DNA of 11,644 nt from Deltaproteobacteria bacterium. GTDB taxonomy: Bacteria > Desulfobacterota > Desulfuromonadia > Geobacterales > Pseudopelobacteraceae. The position numbers and the translations under genes were made by a program. This document shows, in pieces, positions 1 through 6,701 of this stretch (positions are counted from its first letter, which is position 1; the number at the start of each line of letters is the position of its first letter). The stretch is taken from assembly GCA_016219145.1 (NCBI GenBank), contig JACRCG010000003.1, forward strand, positions 1-11,644, in the 5' to 3' direction. Below the pieces are notes generated by a model. It made no database searches. It saw only the letters and a program-made list of their open reading frames with translations, and was not told the origin of the DNA.

Positions 1-96
1 GAGTTATAACCATCAGTATTAACAGGATAATTCAATTGAAAAGGTTATGAATTCAGATCACCTTTTGGGTGAAACCCTTTCTGCCTGTAAATACAG

Positions 97-137
97 TTTT
101 TCTCTGTGTCTCTGTGAGAGTAACTGCCGTTTTTAGG
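97..137. repeat. Copy of a dispersed intergenic repeat (ACAGAG / AACTGCCGTTTTT type)
   Basis: A CTCTGTGTCTCTGTG stretch leads into AACTGCCGTTTTT (122-134). The same 13 bases recur at 10360-10372, again just after a CTCTGTGG-type stretch, so these are two copies of one repeat family within 11.6 kb. A short palindrome CTGTA-AA-TACAG (85-96) lies directly to its left. I recall similar repeats in Geobacter-group intergenic regions; that is memory, not a search. The rest of 1-202 shows no coding sequence I can support. Confidence 0.6.
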
Positions 138-195
138 ATTATTCCGCGCGAAAATAATGGTGGGGAAGACATGCTTGAAGGGTAATGTATGCCGC

Positions 196-250
196 CTGAA
201 AAAAACCGGGCCCGGAACGTGGTACAATCACCACATTCCAGGCCCGGTTT
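196..250 (-). terminator. Rho-independent terminator of the Roadblock-like gene
   Basis: Arms AAACCGGGCC (203-212) and GGCCCGGTTT (241-250) pair perfectly. Inside them GGAA pairs with TTCC and GTGGT with ACCAC around the loop ACAATC, giving a long, nearly continuous stem. Read on the minus strand the stem is followed by seven T. It lies 30 bases past the stop of the gene ending at 280, as expected for that gene's terminator. Confidence 0.88.
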
Positions 251-279
251 CATGCAATCATGGCTGATATCCGTTTATA

Positions 280-753
280 TCAGACCTTCTTTTCGAACCA
301 GTCCTGCAAAGATTCCAAAGCATGCTTCTTGACAGGTTCCGCTGGAGCTGCCGCTTTAATTGCTACAGGCTTGGCAGCGGACACGGCAACTTGCGGCGTC
401 AGGGCCGCCAACTGATCATCCGGAATTTTTTCAAGCTTCTTGACTGCGACGTTAAGGGATATCATCAGCAGCTGCACATTTACCGTGGGCTCACAAAGCA
501 CTGTAACGAACAGTCGCGAAAGGGATTTGACCAGTATCCGGCCAAGCTCGGCGCGAATGTCGAAAAACCTGACTTCGCCGGTCGCCTCCTGTAGTCCGAT
601 GCTGTTGTCACTTATCAGCACAGCCACTTCATTCAGAGAGTTCTGGTCGAAAAATGAGGGGAATGAATTAGCCAGTACGCTGCCGCGTGTATCAGAAAGC
701 ATACTGCCCATAACCCCGGGAACCGAGTTCAGTCCAAGCATGATTGCCTGCAT
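280..753 (-). CDS. Roadblock/LC7-like domain protein, small GTPase-partner type (tentative)
   Basis: This 157-residue soluble protein has no signal peptide or membrane segment. Residues 1-110 have the pattern of a Roadblock/LC7 (MglB-like) fold: an opening helix, then VPGVMGSMLSDTRGSVLA, where G, S, L, D and G sit in the first beta hairpin, followed by alternating helix and strand. Family members usually dimerise and regulate small Ras-like GTPases such as MglA, or act as sensor-scaffold subunits. Residues 115-145 form an Ala/Pro/Lys-rich linker, and the end (ALESLQDWFEKK) could be an amphipathic docking helix. The ATG at 753 follows GGGAGA at good spacing, and a strong terminator follows the stop. 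No GTPase gene lies beside it. The fold call rests on pattern only. Confidence 0.55.
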   Translation of the reverse strand: MQAIMLGLNSVPGVMGSMLSDTRGSVLANSFPSFFDQNSLNEVAVLISDNSIGLQEATGEVRFFDIRAELGRILVKSLSRLFVTVLCEPTVNVQLLMISLNVAVKKLEKIPDDQLAALTPQVAVSAAKPVAIKAAAPAEPVKKHALESLQDWFEKKV

Positions 754-830
754 AGAGTCTCCCTTCTTCGCGCTATAATTACGAACTTACTGAATTTACT
801 CAGCAGTGTCCGGCTTGGTTATTGCGCTAA

Positions 831-941
831 ACTCCCCCTCCCTGGACTGGAGGGGGTCGGGGGGTGGGTGAAGCTGCCAACCAGGTCAATTGTGGCAAAT
901 TCCCCCGCCCCCTAACCCCCGCCCGCAAGGGGTGGGGGGAT
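831..941. repeat. Pair of GC-rich REP-like hairpins in inverted orientation
   Basis: Copy 1 (831-870) contains CCCCCTCC (834-841) and GGAGGGGG (849-856) around a seven-base loop, followed by GGGGGGTGGGTG. Copy 2 (900-941) pairs CCCCCGCCCCCT (902-913) with AGGGGTGGGGGGA (928-940). The reverse complement of copy 1 aligns along its length with copy 2, so the two are one element in head-to-head arrangement with about 30 bases between them. They fill most of the gap between two minus-strand genes and could end or stabilise transcripts. The remainder of 754-1010 holds nothing else I recognise. Confidence 0.72.
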
Positions 942-1010
942 TTTCAAGCAACTGCAAACACCTAACAAGACAACACTGGAATTGACTACATTATATTTCG
1001 GCCAAACAAT

Positions 1011-1202
1011 CTATTTCTTGGGCTCAGCAACCGGAGCTTTTGCCGGCTCAGCAGCCGGAGCCTTGACAGGTTCGCCCGCTTTGGCCTTGTCATGTACCTC
1101 AACCTTATGTTCTTCCTGCATCTCAAGACCGCCGCCATTTTTCAGTACATACGCTGTACCAGCGATAATAATCACCACGATAATAACAATCCACTTCATC
1201 AT
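1011..1202 (-). CDS. Small membrane-anchored Ala/Pro/Lys-rich protein
   Basis: This is a 63-residue protein. Residues 3-20 (KWIVIIVVIIIAGTAYVL) form one hydrophobic helix, followed by a charged stretch and a C-terminal tail of repeated (E)PVKAPAAEPAKAPVAEP units. The layout suggests an N-terminal inner-membrane anchor with a short extended, proline-rich tail. Two ATG codons lie in tandem (1202 and 1199). GGAGG lies nine bases before the first ATG and twelve before the second, so the first is slightly better placed. It is 78 bases downstream of the zinc-ribbon gene on the same strand, so the two may be co-transcribed. Its function is unknown, and I do not recognise a family. Translation is well supported by the ribosome binding site and the non-random composition. 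Confidence 0.68.
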   Translation of the reverse strand: MMKWIVIIVVIIIAGTAYVLKNGGGLEMQEEHKVEVHDKAKAGEPVKAPAAEPAKAPVAEPKK

Positions 1203-1280
1203 GTTGCTTTACCTCCACTGTCTGTCTTGTTGATTTACCTGCAATCTATAATTGTCGGATCAGGTGGCAGTTCGCGACCT

Positions 1281-1445
1281 TCACCGTTGCATCCATCTGT
1301 AGTAAAAAACAGTAACCAGAATCACATACAAAGCAGCGAATCCGAATTTGACGATATTCCTGGCAATATACTGTCCGCAAGCAGGGCATCTGACAGCATT
1401 TGCCGAAAGTTCGCGATTACATTTTGGACAACTGTTCCGGGCCAT
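1281..1445 (-). CDS. Zinc-ribbon membrane microprotein
   Basis: This 54-residue gene is easy to miss because of its length. It starts with ATG at 1445, preceded by AGGAG six bases away, and ends with TGA at 1281. Cys6 and Cys9 (CPKC) and Cys20 and Cys23 (CPAC) form a treble-clef or rubredoxin-knuckle zinc ribbon. Residues 31-50 (IVKFGFAALYVILVTVFYYR) form a single membrane helix. Short proteins with one zinc ribbon followed by a membrane helix are common but mostly uncharacterised; the ribbon would face the cytoplasm. It lies between the MFS transporter's terminator and the 63-residue membrane protein, which suggests a two-gene unit of small membrane proteins. The paired knuckles, correct spacing and ribosome binding site make this a real gene despite its size. 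Confidence 0.8.
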   Translation of the reverse strand: MARNSCPKCNRELSANAVRCPACGQYIARNIVKFGFAALYVILVTVFYYRWMQR

Positions 1446-1484
1446 TTCAACTCCTGATAATTACTGTCGGGTACTGTTCTGCCA

Positions 1485-1514
1485 AGAAGAAGAGCCCGGC
1501 GAAATCCGCCGGGC
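1485..1514 (-). terminator. Rho-independent terminator of the MHS transporter gene
   Basis: GCCCGGCG (1494-1501) and CGCCGGGC (1507-1514) form a perfect 8-bp stem with a five-base loop. On the minus strand it is followed by the pyrimidine-rich TCTTCTTCTT. It lies about 50 bases after the stop of the transporter gene at 1566. Confidence 0.8.
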
Positions 1515-1565
1515 CCCGTCCTCAAAGGACATTCAGGTTGTTATGCCTGAACCTGATACTTACAC

Positions 1566-3197
1566 TTAGTGATCACCATGCTCGTAGGAGTTGATATCCC
1601 TGTCTTTGGTTTCCTTCAGGAACAGGAAGCCGACTACAACCGTCATCAGCGAAACGATGATCGGGTACCAGAGACCGTAGTAGATGTCACCCTTGAGCGC
1701 TACTATAGCAGTAGCGGTCAGCGGCAGCATCCCGCCGAACCAGCCGTTGCCGATATGGTAAGGCAGCGACATGGAGGTGTAGCGGATACGGGTCGGGAAC
1801 AGCTCGACCAGGAAGGCTGCAATCGGACCATAGGCGCCGGTTACATAAACCATGAAGATGAACAGGATCAGAATGGTCATTGGATAGTTGACCTTCTTCG
1901 GATCGGCCTTGGCCGGATAACCGTTGGCTTTCAGCGCCTCATTGATAGCCTTGGCATCCAGTCCTTCAATCACGGTAGTGCCGATAGTTGTTACAACAGT
2001 CTTGCCCGGAACTTCAGGGATCTTCTTGAAGCTCAGGCCGGACTTGGTCAGCAGGTCGTTGACGCGGTCAACATCAGAGAATTTGGTCCAGGGACCGACG
2101 AACAGGTTGAAGGTCTCATTGGCCGGATTTGCAGCAACGGTAATGACGGTCTTATTCTGGAATGCTTCCAGATCAGGATTGACGTAGTGAGTCAGGGCCG
2201 CAAACAGCGGGAAGTAGGTCAGAGCTGCAACCAGACAACTGATCAGGATGATTTTCAGACGGCCGATCTTGTCGGACAGCCAACCGAAGAATATGAACAG
2301 CGGTGTGCCAAGGATCAGGGACGTGCCGATCAGGGTATAGGTGGTTACGAAGTCCAGTTTAAGCGTGATCTGCAGGAAGAACAGTGCATAGAACTGGCCG
2401 GTGTACCAGACAACACCCTGGCCGGCTGTAGCGCCCAGCAGTGACAAAAGAGCATACTTGTTGTTCGGGTATTTCAGGAAGCTGTCGGAGAGTGGCGATT
2501 TGGAGCCTTTGCCCTCTTCCTTCATCTTGGCGAATACCGGTGACTCGTTCAGTTTGAGGCGGATGTAGATCGAGATTGCCAAAAGGAAGATTGACATCCA
2601 GAATGGAATCCTCCAGCCCCAGTCAGCAAACACTTTAGCATCCATCTGGGTACGGCAGAGACCGATAATCAACAACGCCAGAAAGAAACCGACCGTGGCG
2701 GTCGTCTGGATCCAGCTGGTATTCAGACCGCGCTTGGTGTGTGAGGAGTGCTCGGCCACATAGGTTGCTGCACCACCGTACTCACCACCCAGGGCCAGGC
2801 CCTGTGCCAGACGCAGGAAAACCAGGATGATCGGAGCCCACCAGCCGATCGCCTCGAAGCTCGGCAGCAGGCCGACGATGAAGGTCGCGAGACCCATGAC
2901 GAGAATCGTGACCAGGAAGGTATACTTGCGGCCTACGATGTCGCCGATGCGACCGAAGACCAGTGCGCCGAAGGGACGTACCAGGAAGCCGGCGGCATAG
3001 GTTGCAAAAGCTGAGAGCAGAGCCGCTGTATCATTGCCCTTAGGAAAGAAAATCGCCGCAAAAAACGGGGCCAGAGTAGCGTACAGATAAAAGTCGTACC
3101 ACTCGAATACCGTTCCGACCGACGAAGCGACAATAACCAGTTTTTGCTCCTGGGTAATCTCTTCTTTTGCTTCAAATTTTTCAGTTTCAAGTGCCAT
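1566..3197 (-). CDS. MFS transporter, metabolite:H+ symporter (MHS) type with enlarged periplasmic loop
   Basis: This 543-residue inner-membrane transporter has about 12 helices. Family hallmarks are FEWYDFYLY in helix 1 (31-39), the MFS loop 2-3 motif GRIGDIVGRK (82-91), RLAQGLALGGEYGGA in helix 4 (129-143), and the second-half copy GWLSDKIGRLK (305-315). These place it with the ShiA/ProP/KgtP-like symporters, which import organic acids, osmolytes or aromatic acids; the substrate cannot be read from sequence. Between helices 9 and 10, on the periplasmic side, is an insert of about 98 residues (340-437) not present in compact relatives of 430-450 residues. The ATG at 3197 follows GGGAGG. An IclR regulator ends 93 bases upstream on the same strand, which favours regulated uptake of a carbon source. 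Confidence 0.85.
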   Translation of the reverse strand: MALETEKFEAKEEITQEQKLVIVASSVGTVFEWYDFYLYATLAPFFAAIFFPKGNDTAALLSAFATYAAGFLVRPFGALVFGRIGDIVGRKYTFLVTILVMGLATFIVGLLPSFEAIGWWAPIILVFLRLAQGLALGGEYGGAATYVAEHSSHTKRGLNTSWIQTTATVGFFLALLIIGLCRTQMDAKVFADWGWRIPFWMSIFLLAISIYIRLKLNESPVFAKMKEEGKGSKSPLSDSFLKYPNNKYALLSLLGATAGQGVVWYTGQFYALFFLQITLKLDFVTTYTLIGTSLILGTPLFIFFGWLSDKIGRLKIILISCLVAALTYFPLFAALTHYVNPDLEAFQNKTVITVAANPANETFNLFVGPWTKFSDVDRVNDLLTKSGLSFKKIPEVPGKTVVTTIGTTVIEGLDAKAINEALKANGYPAKADPKKVNYPMTILILFIFMVYVTGAYGPIAAFLVELFPTRIRYTSMSLPYHIGNGWFGGMLPLTATAIVALKGDIYYGLWYPIIVSLMTVVVGFLFLKETKDRDINSYEHGDH

Positions 3198-3290
3198 GTG
3201 TGAACCTCCCTTTTTGTGTTTGGAATTAATCGTATGAAGCTTCTAAACCGCTTTGTGCTGCTCTCCTTTCGTTTAGTGTGTAAATCGGTA

Positions 3291-4046
3291 CTACGCCCGT
3301 GAATAACCAAATTTCATGGAGAGCTGCTCGCCCCCCTCCAGCATGCATGGAATGATTACCTGTTCCAGCCGTTCCTGCAGCATCCGGAAGGATGGCGCCA
3401 ATAACGTCAGCGCTCCGACCACCTTGCCGGCGTAGTCGCGAATCACGACCGCCACGGCACAGATACCTTCACCAAGACCACCGAAATCAACCGCCACCCC
3501 TTTTTTACGAATCTCGTCCAGCTCCTTTTCGAGCTCTGCCGGGTTCGGTATGTCACGCTTTCTACCGGCACGTCCAAACAGCTCAAACGAACTGACGGAC
3601 TTGATGACCTTGCCGGCAGCATTGGTAAAATACGGAAACCGCTTGCCAACCAGATCAACCGCCTTGACCTGCTGAAAGGAATCAACCATATCAAGAAACA
3701 GCACTTCATCATTATTCATGACTGTAAGGTAGATCGCTTCGTCCAGTTTGCGGGCCAACTCTTCCATGATCGGGTGCGCCAGCCGGATCAGGCTGGTACT
3801 CTTCAGAATATGCTGCGCCATTTCGAAGGCCTGCAGGCCCAGATGATATGTGCCGGTAACTTCGTTCCGCTCGATCAACCCCTTGTCTTCAAGAGTCGCC
3901 AGCAGCCGAAAGGTTGTATTTCGACTCAGGTCAAGCTTGGCGGACAAAATCTGAACCGTCGGATGCGCGCTTTCCTCAGCCAGCGCCTCAAGCAGGTCGA
4001 TAGCTTTTGCCACGGCCTGAACAGAATATTGACCCTTATCTCTCAT
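3291..4046 (-). CDS. IclR-family transcriptional regulator
   Basis: With the start chosen here the protein has 251 residues, a normal length for IclR. Residues 7-60 form the winged helix-turn-helix (VQILSAKLDLSRNTTFRLLA carries the recognition helix), followed by the TGTYHLG wing. Residues 75-245 form the IclR effector-binding domain, with the family-typical GKVIKS, GGLGEGICAVAVVIRD and GALTLLAPS segments. A longer reading from 4154 would add 36 atypical residues and would start inside a candidate -35 box, so I prefer the ATG at 4046, preceded by AGGGG. IclR proteins bind small carboxylates or aromatics and control adjacent catabolic or uptake genes. The MHS transporter downstream on the same strand is the obvious target, and a palindrome upstream suggests autoregulation. 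Confidence 0.87.
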   Translation of the reverse strand: MRDKGQYSVQAVAKAIDLLEALAEESAHPTVQILSAKLDLSRNTTFRLLATLEDKGLIERNEVTGTYHLGLQAFEMAQHILKSTSLIRLAHPIMEELARKLDEAIYLTVMNNDEVLFLDMVDSFQQVKAVDLVGKRFPYFTNAAGKVIKSVSSFELFGRAGRKRDIPNPAELEKELDEIRKKGVAVDFGGLGEGICAVAVVIRDYAGKVVGALTLLAPSFRMLQERLEQVIIPCMLEGGEQLSMKFGYSRA

Positions 4047-4125
4047 CAATTTTTTGCCCCTGCATGTACTCAAATCAGAGTGATAATTATCGTCAAAAAA
4101 CAGTTTCCCAAAAAAAGTTGCGCTT

Positions 4126-4158
4126 TTATTAGTACGTCGTTCTAATATTGTCAATATT
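4126..4158 (-). promoter_or_regulatory. Candidate promoter and palindromic operator of the IclR gene
   Basis: The minus strand carries a perfect -35 box TTGACA (4154-4149) and, 17 bases on, TAATAA (4131-4126) as a weak -10. The -35 box lies inside a perfect 7-1-7 palindrome, AATATTG-T-CAATATT on the plus strand (4144-4158). A second inverted repeat, ATTAG-N9-CTAAT, occupies 4128-4146 and overlaps the spacer. A regulator bound here would block RNA polymerase, which fits IclR autoregulation. Which protein binds is inferred. Confidence 0.5.
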
Positions 4159-4457
4159 TTTTTTACAGGAATATATTTTTTATTGAATAGATTATGTAAT
4201 ACGAGAAGTTATAGTATGGCCAAAAACATATTCGGTATTGCTAATTACGTAAAATAATCTTTTATCAGATCACTGTACTGGCCCTTTTTGGAGATGAGAT
4301 TTATCAACTTTTCAACCATGTATGCGCAATTTTCAAAATCCTTTATATATCCGCGATGTGATAGCAATATTGCAATTGAAGCTCACTTGAATAATAAATA
4401 TTGCATCATGGTCTGAAGTGCGTAAAATGCCGGGTCAGACTATATTTGGAGGGTTTT
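4159..4457. other. AT-rich intergenic region between divergent genes
   Basis: About 300 bases without a gene separate the IclR promoter from the CBS-nucleotidyltransferase start. The stretch is clearly more AT-rich than its flanks. It contains the palindrome GCAATATTGC (4364-4373) and two direct copies of ATATTGCA (4367-4374 and 4398-4405), 31 bases apart and close to the plus-strand gene. A weak plus-strand promoter may be present (TTGCAA at 4371-4376, AT-rich -10 near 4393), but I cannot place it firmly. I see no RNA gene or convincing sigma-54 site. Confidence 0.45.
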
Positions 4458-5909
4458 GTGCCTGCCATCAGCGAGGACAGTTTTTTCTTTATTTCGGTTG
4501 ATTCGGTCTGTCGTCGCCCGGCAGTGACTTGTTCGCTTGAACTTGGTCTTGTTGAAATGGCCGGCATCATGAAGAGAGACAACATCTCCGGCATTGTTGT
4601 CGTTGATGGGGAAAAACCGATCGGTGTAGTATCCCTGCGTGACCTGCGCGACCTGATTGCCAGCGGGACCAGCGATTTTTCCAACTTGATTGTGCGCGAT
4701 ATCATGAAGAGCGGACTGATCACCATCCGCAGCAGCGATTACCTTTTCAAGGCCATTTTTCTGATGGCCAAGCACAATATTCACCGCCTGGTAGTAGTAG
4801 ATGAACGTGACCAGCTGGTCGGGGTAATGACCGACACCGACCTGTTCCGCATCCAGACCCGCAGCCCACTGTATCTGATTCAGGAGATCGAATCCGCCAC
4901 CACTATCGAACAGCTGGTTCTGTTGGGTCAGAAGATGACCGGCATGCTGCAGTATGCCGTTAAAACCAATGCGGATATACAGAGCCTGATCCAGTTGATC
5001 GCTCACTTTAATGACGCCATGACCAGACGCCTGATTTTTATCCTGGATTGCCGCGAAGACATCAGACTTCCGGCAGGTGCGGCCTTTCTGGTGTTGGGGA
5101 GCGAAGGGCGCGAGGAACAGACCCTGCGCACAGACCAGGACAGTGCAATCGTATACCGGGACGACCTCTCAGCAGCAGAGCTGGCTGAGGTTAGTCGCTT
5201 TGCCGACAGGATTGCTCCGGCGTTGGAGAGTCTCGGGGTTCCGCTCTGCCCTGGTAACATGATGGCCAGCAATCCCGACTGGTGTCACAGCCTGTCTGCG
5301 TGGAAGCATCTGACTGAGCGCTGGATAACCATGCCCAGCCCGGATCACACCGTTTTCTTCGGTGTTTTTCAGGACCTGCGGGTACTGCATGGAGATACGG
5401 CTTTTGAAAAGGAACTGCAGGCTCATCTCTGCGAATGCACACGCGCTAACGCCGTCTTTTTTCCGAACATGGCCAGGACTATCAGCAGCTTCAAAGTGCC
5501 GCTCGGCATCTTCGGGCGCTTTCTGATCGAAAAAAAGGGAGAGCATAGCGGCAAGCTTGATCTGAAGAAGGGGGGACTGTTCGCCTTGACGCGTGGTATC
5601 AGCCTGTTGGCGCTTGAGGCCGGCATTGCCGGCGGAACAAGCTGGGACAAGCTGGAGCGGCTTAAACATCTGAACCTGGTCTCGCCCAGCGACCTTGAAA
5701 CCATCAGGGAATCATTCACGTTTTTGATGAAAATGCGGCTGGAGAGGCAGCTGCGATCAGTGTCTTACGGAAAAGAGCCATCCAATTGCGTTGACCCGCA
5801 GGTTCTGTCCGAAAAAGAGCAGAACAAACTACGCAAAGCCCTCAAGGGCGCCAACACCATGATCAGCCTCTTGCGCAACCGCTATCAGCTTGATCTTACC
5901 TCCGGCTGA
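4458..5909 (+). CDS. CBS-pair / DUF294-type putative nucleotidyltransferase signalling protein
   Basis: From the GTG at 4458 the protein has 483 residues. That start follows GGAGGG by four bases; an upstream ATG at 4401 lacks a ribosome site. Residues 14-68 and 79-133 form two CBS domains, which usually bind adenine nucleotides as an energy or second-messenger sensor. A helical linker follows. Residues 208-232 hold the nucleotidyltransferase motif GSEGREEQTLRTDQD, with Gly214-Ser215 and the metal-binding pair Asp226 and Asp228, resembling the GlnD/DUF294 family. LCPGNMMASNPDWC (about 256-270) and the C-terminal helical region (about 345-478) match the DUF294 C-terminal domain. The catalytic residues look intact, so nucleotidyl transfer to an unknown protein is plausible. 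It is cytoplasmic. The deacetylase gene starts two bases after its stop, indicating one operon. Confidence 0.82.
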   Translation: MPAISEDSFFFISVDSVCRRPAVTCSLELGLVEMAGIMKRDNISGIVVVDGEKPIGVVSLRDLRDLIASGTSDFSNLIVRDIMKSGLITIRSSDYLFKAIFLMAKHNIHRLVVVDERDQLVGVMTDTDLFRIQTRSPLYLIQEIESATTIEQLVLLGQKMTGMLQYAVKTNADIQSLIQLIAHFNDAMTRRLIFILDCREDIRLPAGAAFLVLGSEGREEQTLRTDQDSAIVYRDDLSAAELAEVSRFADRIAPALESLGVPLCPGNMMASNPDWCHSLSAWKHLTERWITMPSPDHTVFFGVFQDLRVLHGDTAFEKELQAHLCECTRANAVFFPNMARTISSFKVPLGIFGRFLIEKKGEHSGKLDLKKGGLFALTRGISLLALEAGIAGGTSWDKLERLKHLNLVSPSDLETIRESFTFLMKMRLERQLRSVSYGKEPSNCVDPQVLSEKEQNKLRKALKGANTMISLLRNRYQLDLTSG

Positions 5910-5911
5910 AC

Positions 5912-6700
5912 ATGCCCGTTATTAATCTGATATTTTTCGCGCTGCTCGTTATTGCCGGCAACCTTTACGCCGCTGAACCGCCAACCCTGCCAGAGTTGAA
6001 GCAGCAGATCAATTCGCGCTTTGCCGGAAAAAAAGTGGCCCAGTGGGGCGAGCGAGTCAGCGGTGTCCGCAGTCGCCTGGATACGCACGACAAGGTAATC
6101 GCCCTGACCCTGGACGCCTGCGGCAGCGCCAAAGGGAGGGGTGTTGATACGAAACTGATCGACTTTCTGGCTCAGGAACAGATTCCGGCCACCCTGTTCA
6201 TCAATGCCCGCTGGATCGATGCCAATCCGGAGCTGTTCAGGAAACTGGCGCATAATCCGCTCTTCGAGATCGCCAATCACGGAATGTGGCACAAGCCGGC
6301 CTCGGTTAGCGGCCGGTCGGTCTACGGAATAGCTGGAACGAAAAATATCGAAGAACTGGTAGATGAGATCGGGCTGAATGCCCTAAAGATTGAAACTGTT
6401 ACCGGAAAACGGACCGTGCTGTACCGCTCCGGCACCGCCCATTATGACGACGTTGCGGTCGAGGTGGCCAACGCCATGGGACATCAGGTAGCCGGTTTTT
6501 CAATTCTGGGTGATGCCGGGGCAACCTGGAGCGCCGCCCAGGTCAAGGCGGCGCTATTAAAGGCGGAGCCGGGAGACATTGCCCTGCTTCATATGAATCA
6601 CCCGGAAAGCGGCACCGGCGCCGGGATCGCGGCCGCTGTGCCGGAACTGAAGAGCCGCGGCTTCCGTTTTGTGAGGATGTCGGATTATCCTTTGAGATAG
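5912..6700 (+). CDS. Exported polysaccharide deacetylase-family protein (NodB domain)
   Basis: This 262-residue protein has a signal peptide at 1-20 (MPVINLIFFALLVIAGNLYA) and a NodB-like domain from about 60 to the end. Visible motifs are LTLDACG (65-71), the metal-site HGMWH (His123, His127), RSGTAHYDD (172-180, the usual RxPxG position) and LLHMNH with His227. The canonical TFDDG motif has two Asp: the catalytic one is Asp68, but the second, metal-binding one is Ala69 here. LDACG variants are a known subgroup, so it may still act on a periplasmic glycan, but the substrate is open. The start lies two bases after the upstream TGA and has no strong ribosome site, pointing to translational coupling with the CBS protein. 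It ends one base from the convergent gene. Confidence 0.78.
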   Translation: MPVINLIFFALLVIAGNLYAAEPPTLPELKQQINSRFAGKKVAQWGERVSGVRSRLDTHDKVIALTLDACGSAKGRGVDTKLIDFLAQEQIPATLFINARWIDANPELFRKLAHNPLFEIANHGMWHKPASVSGRSVYGIAGTKNIEELVDEIGLNALKIETVTGKRTVLYRSGTAHYDDVAVEVANAMGHQVAGFSILGDAGATWSAAQVKAALLKAEPGDIALLHMNHPESGTGAGIAAAVPELKSRGFRFVRMSDYPLR

Positions 6701-6701
6701 C

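Noticed and set aside
45..253. Two overlapping minus-strand open frames of 60-66 residues
   Set aside because: They cross the dispersed repeat and the terminator, lack ribosome sites, and have no protein-like pattern.
1569..2444. A 291-residue open frame on the plus strand opposite the MHS transporter
   Set aside because: Its Gln/Asp/Arg-rich composition is the typical antisense shadow of a membrane protein gene.
4047..4154. N-terminal extension of the IclR gene by 36 residues
   Set aside because: The extra residues are not IclR-like and begin inside the candidate -35 box and palindrome; the ATG at 4046 gives a normal family length.
4279..4294. Possible sigma-54 promoter (TGGCCCTTTTTGGA)
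   Set aside because: The required GC of the -12 element is missing at the correct distance.
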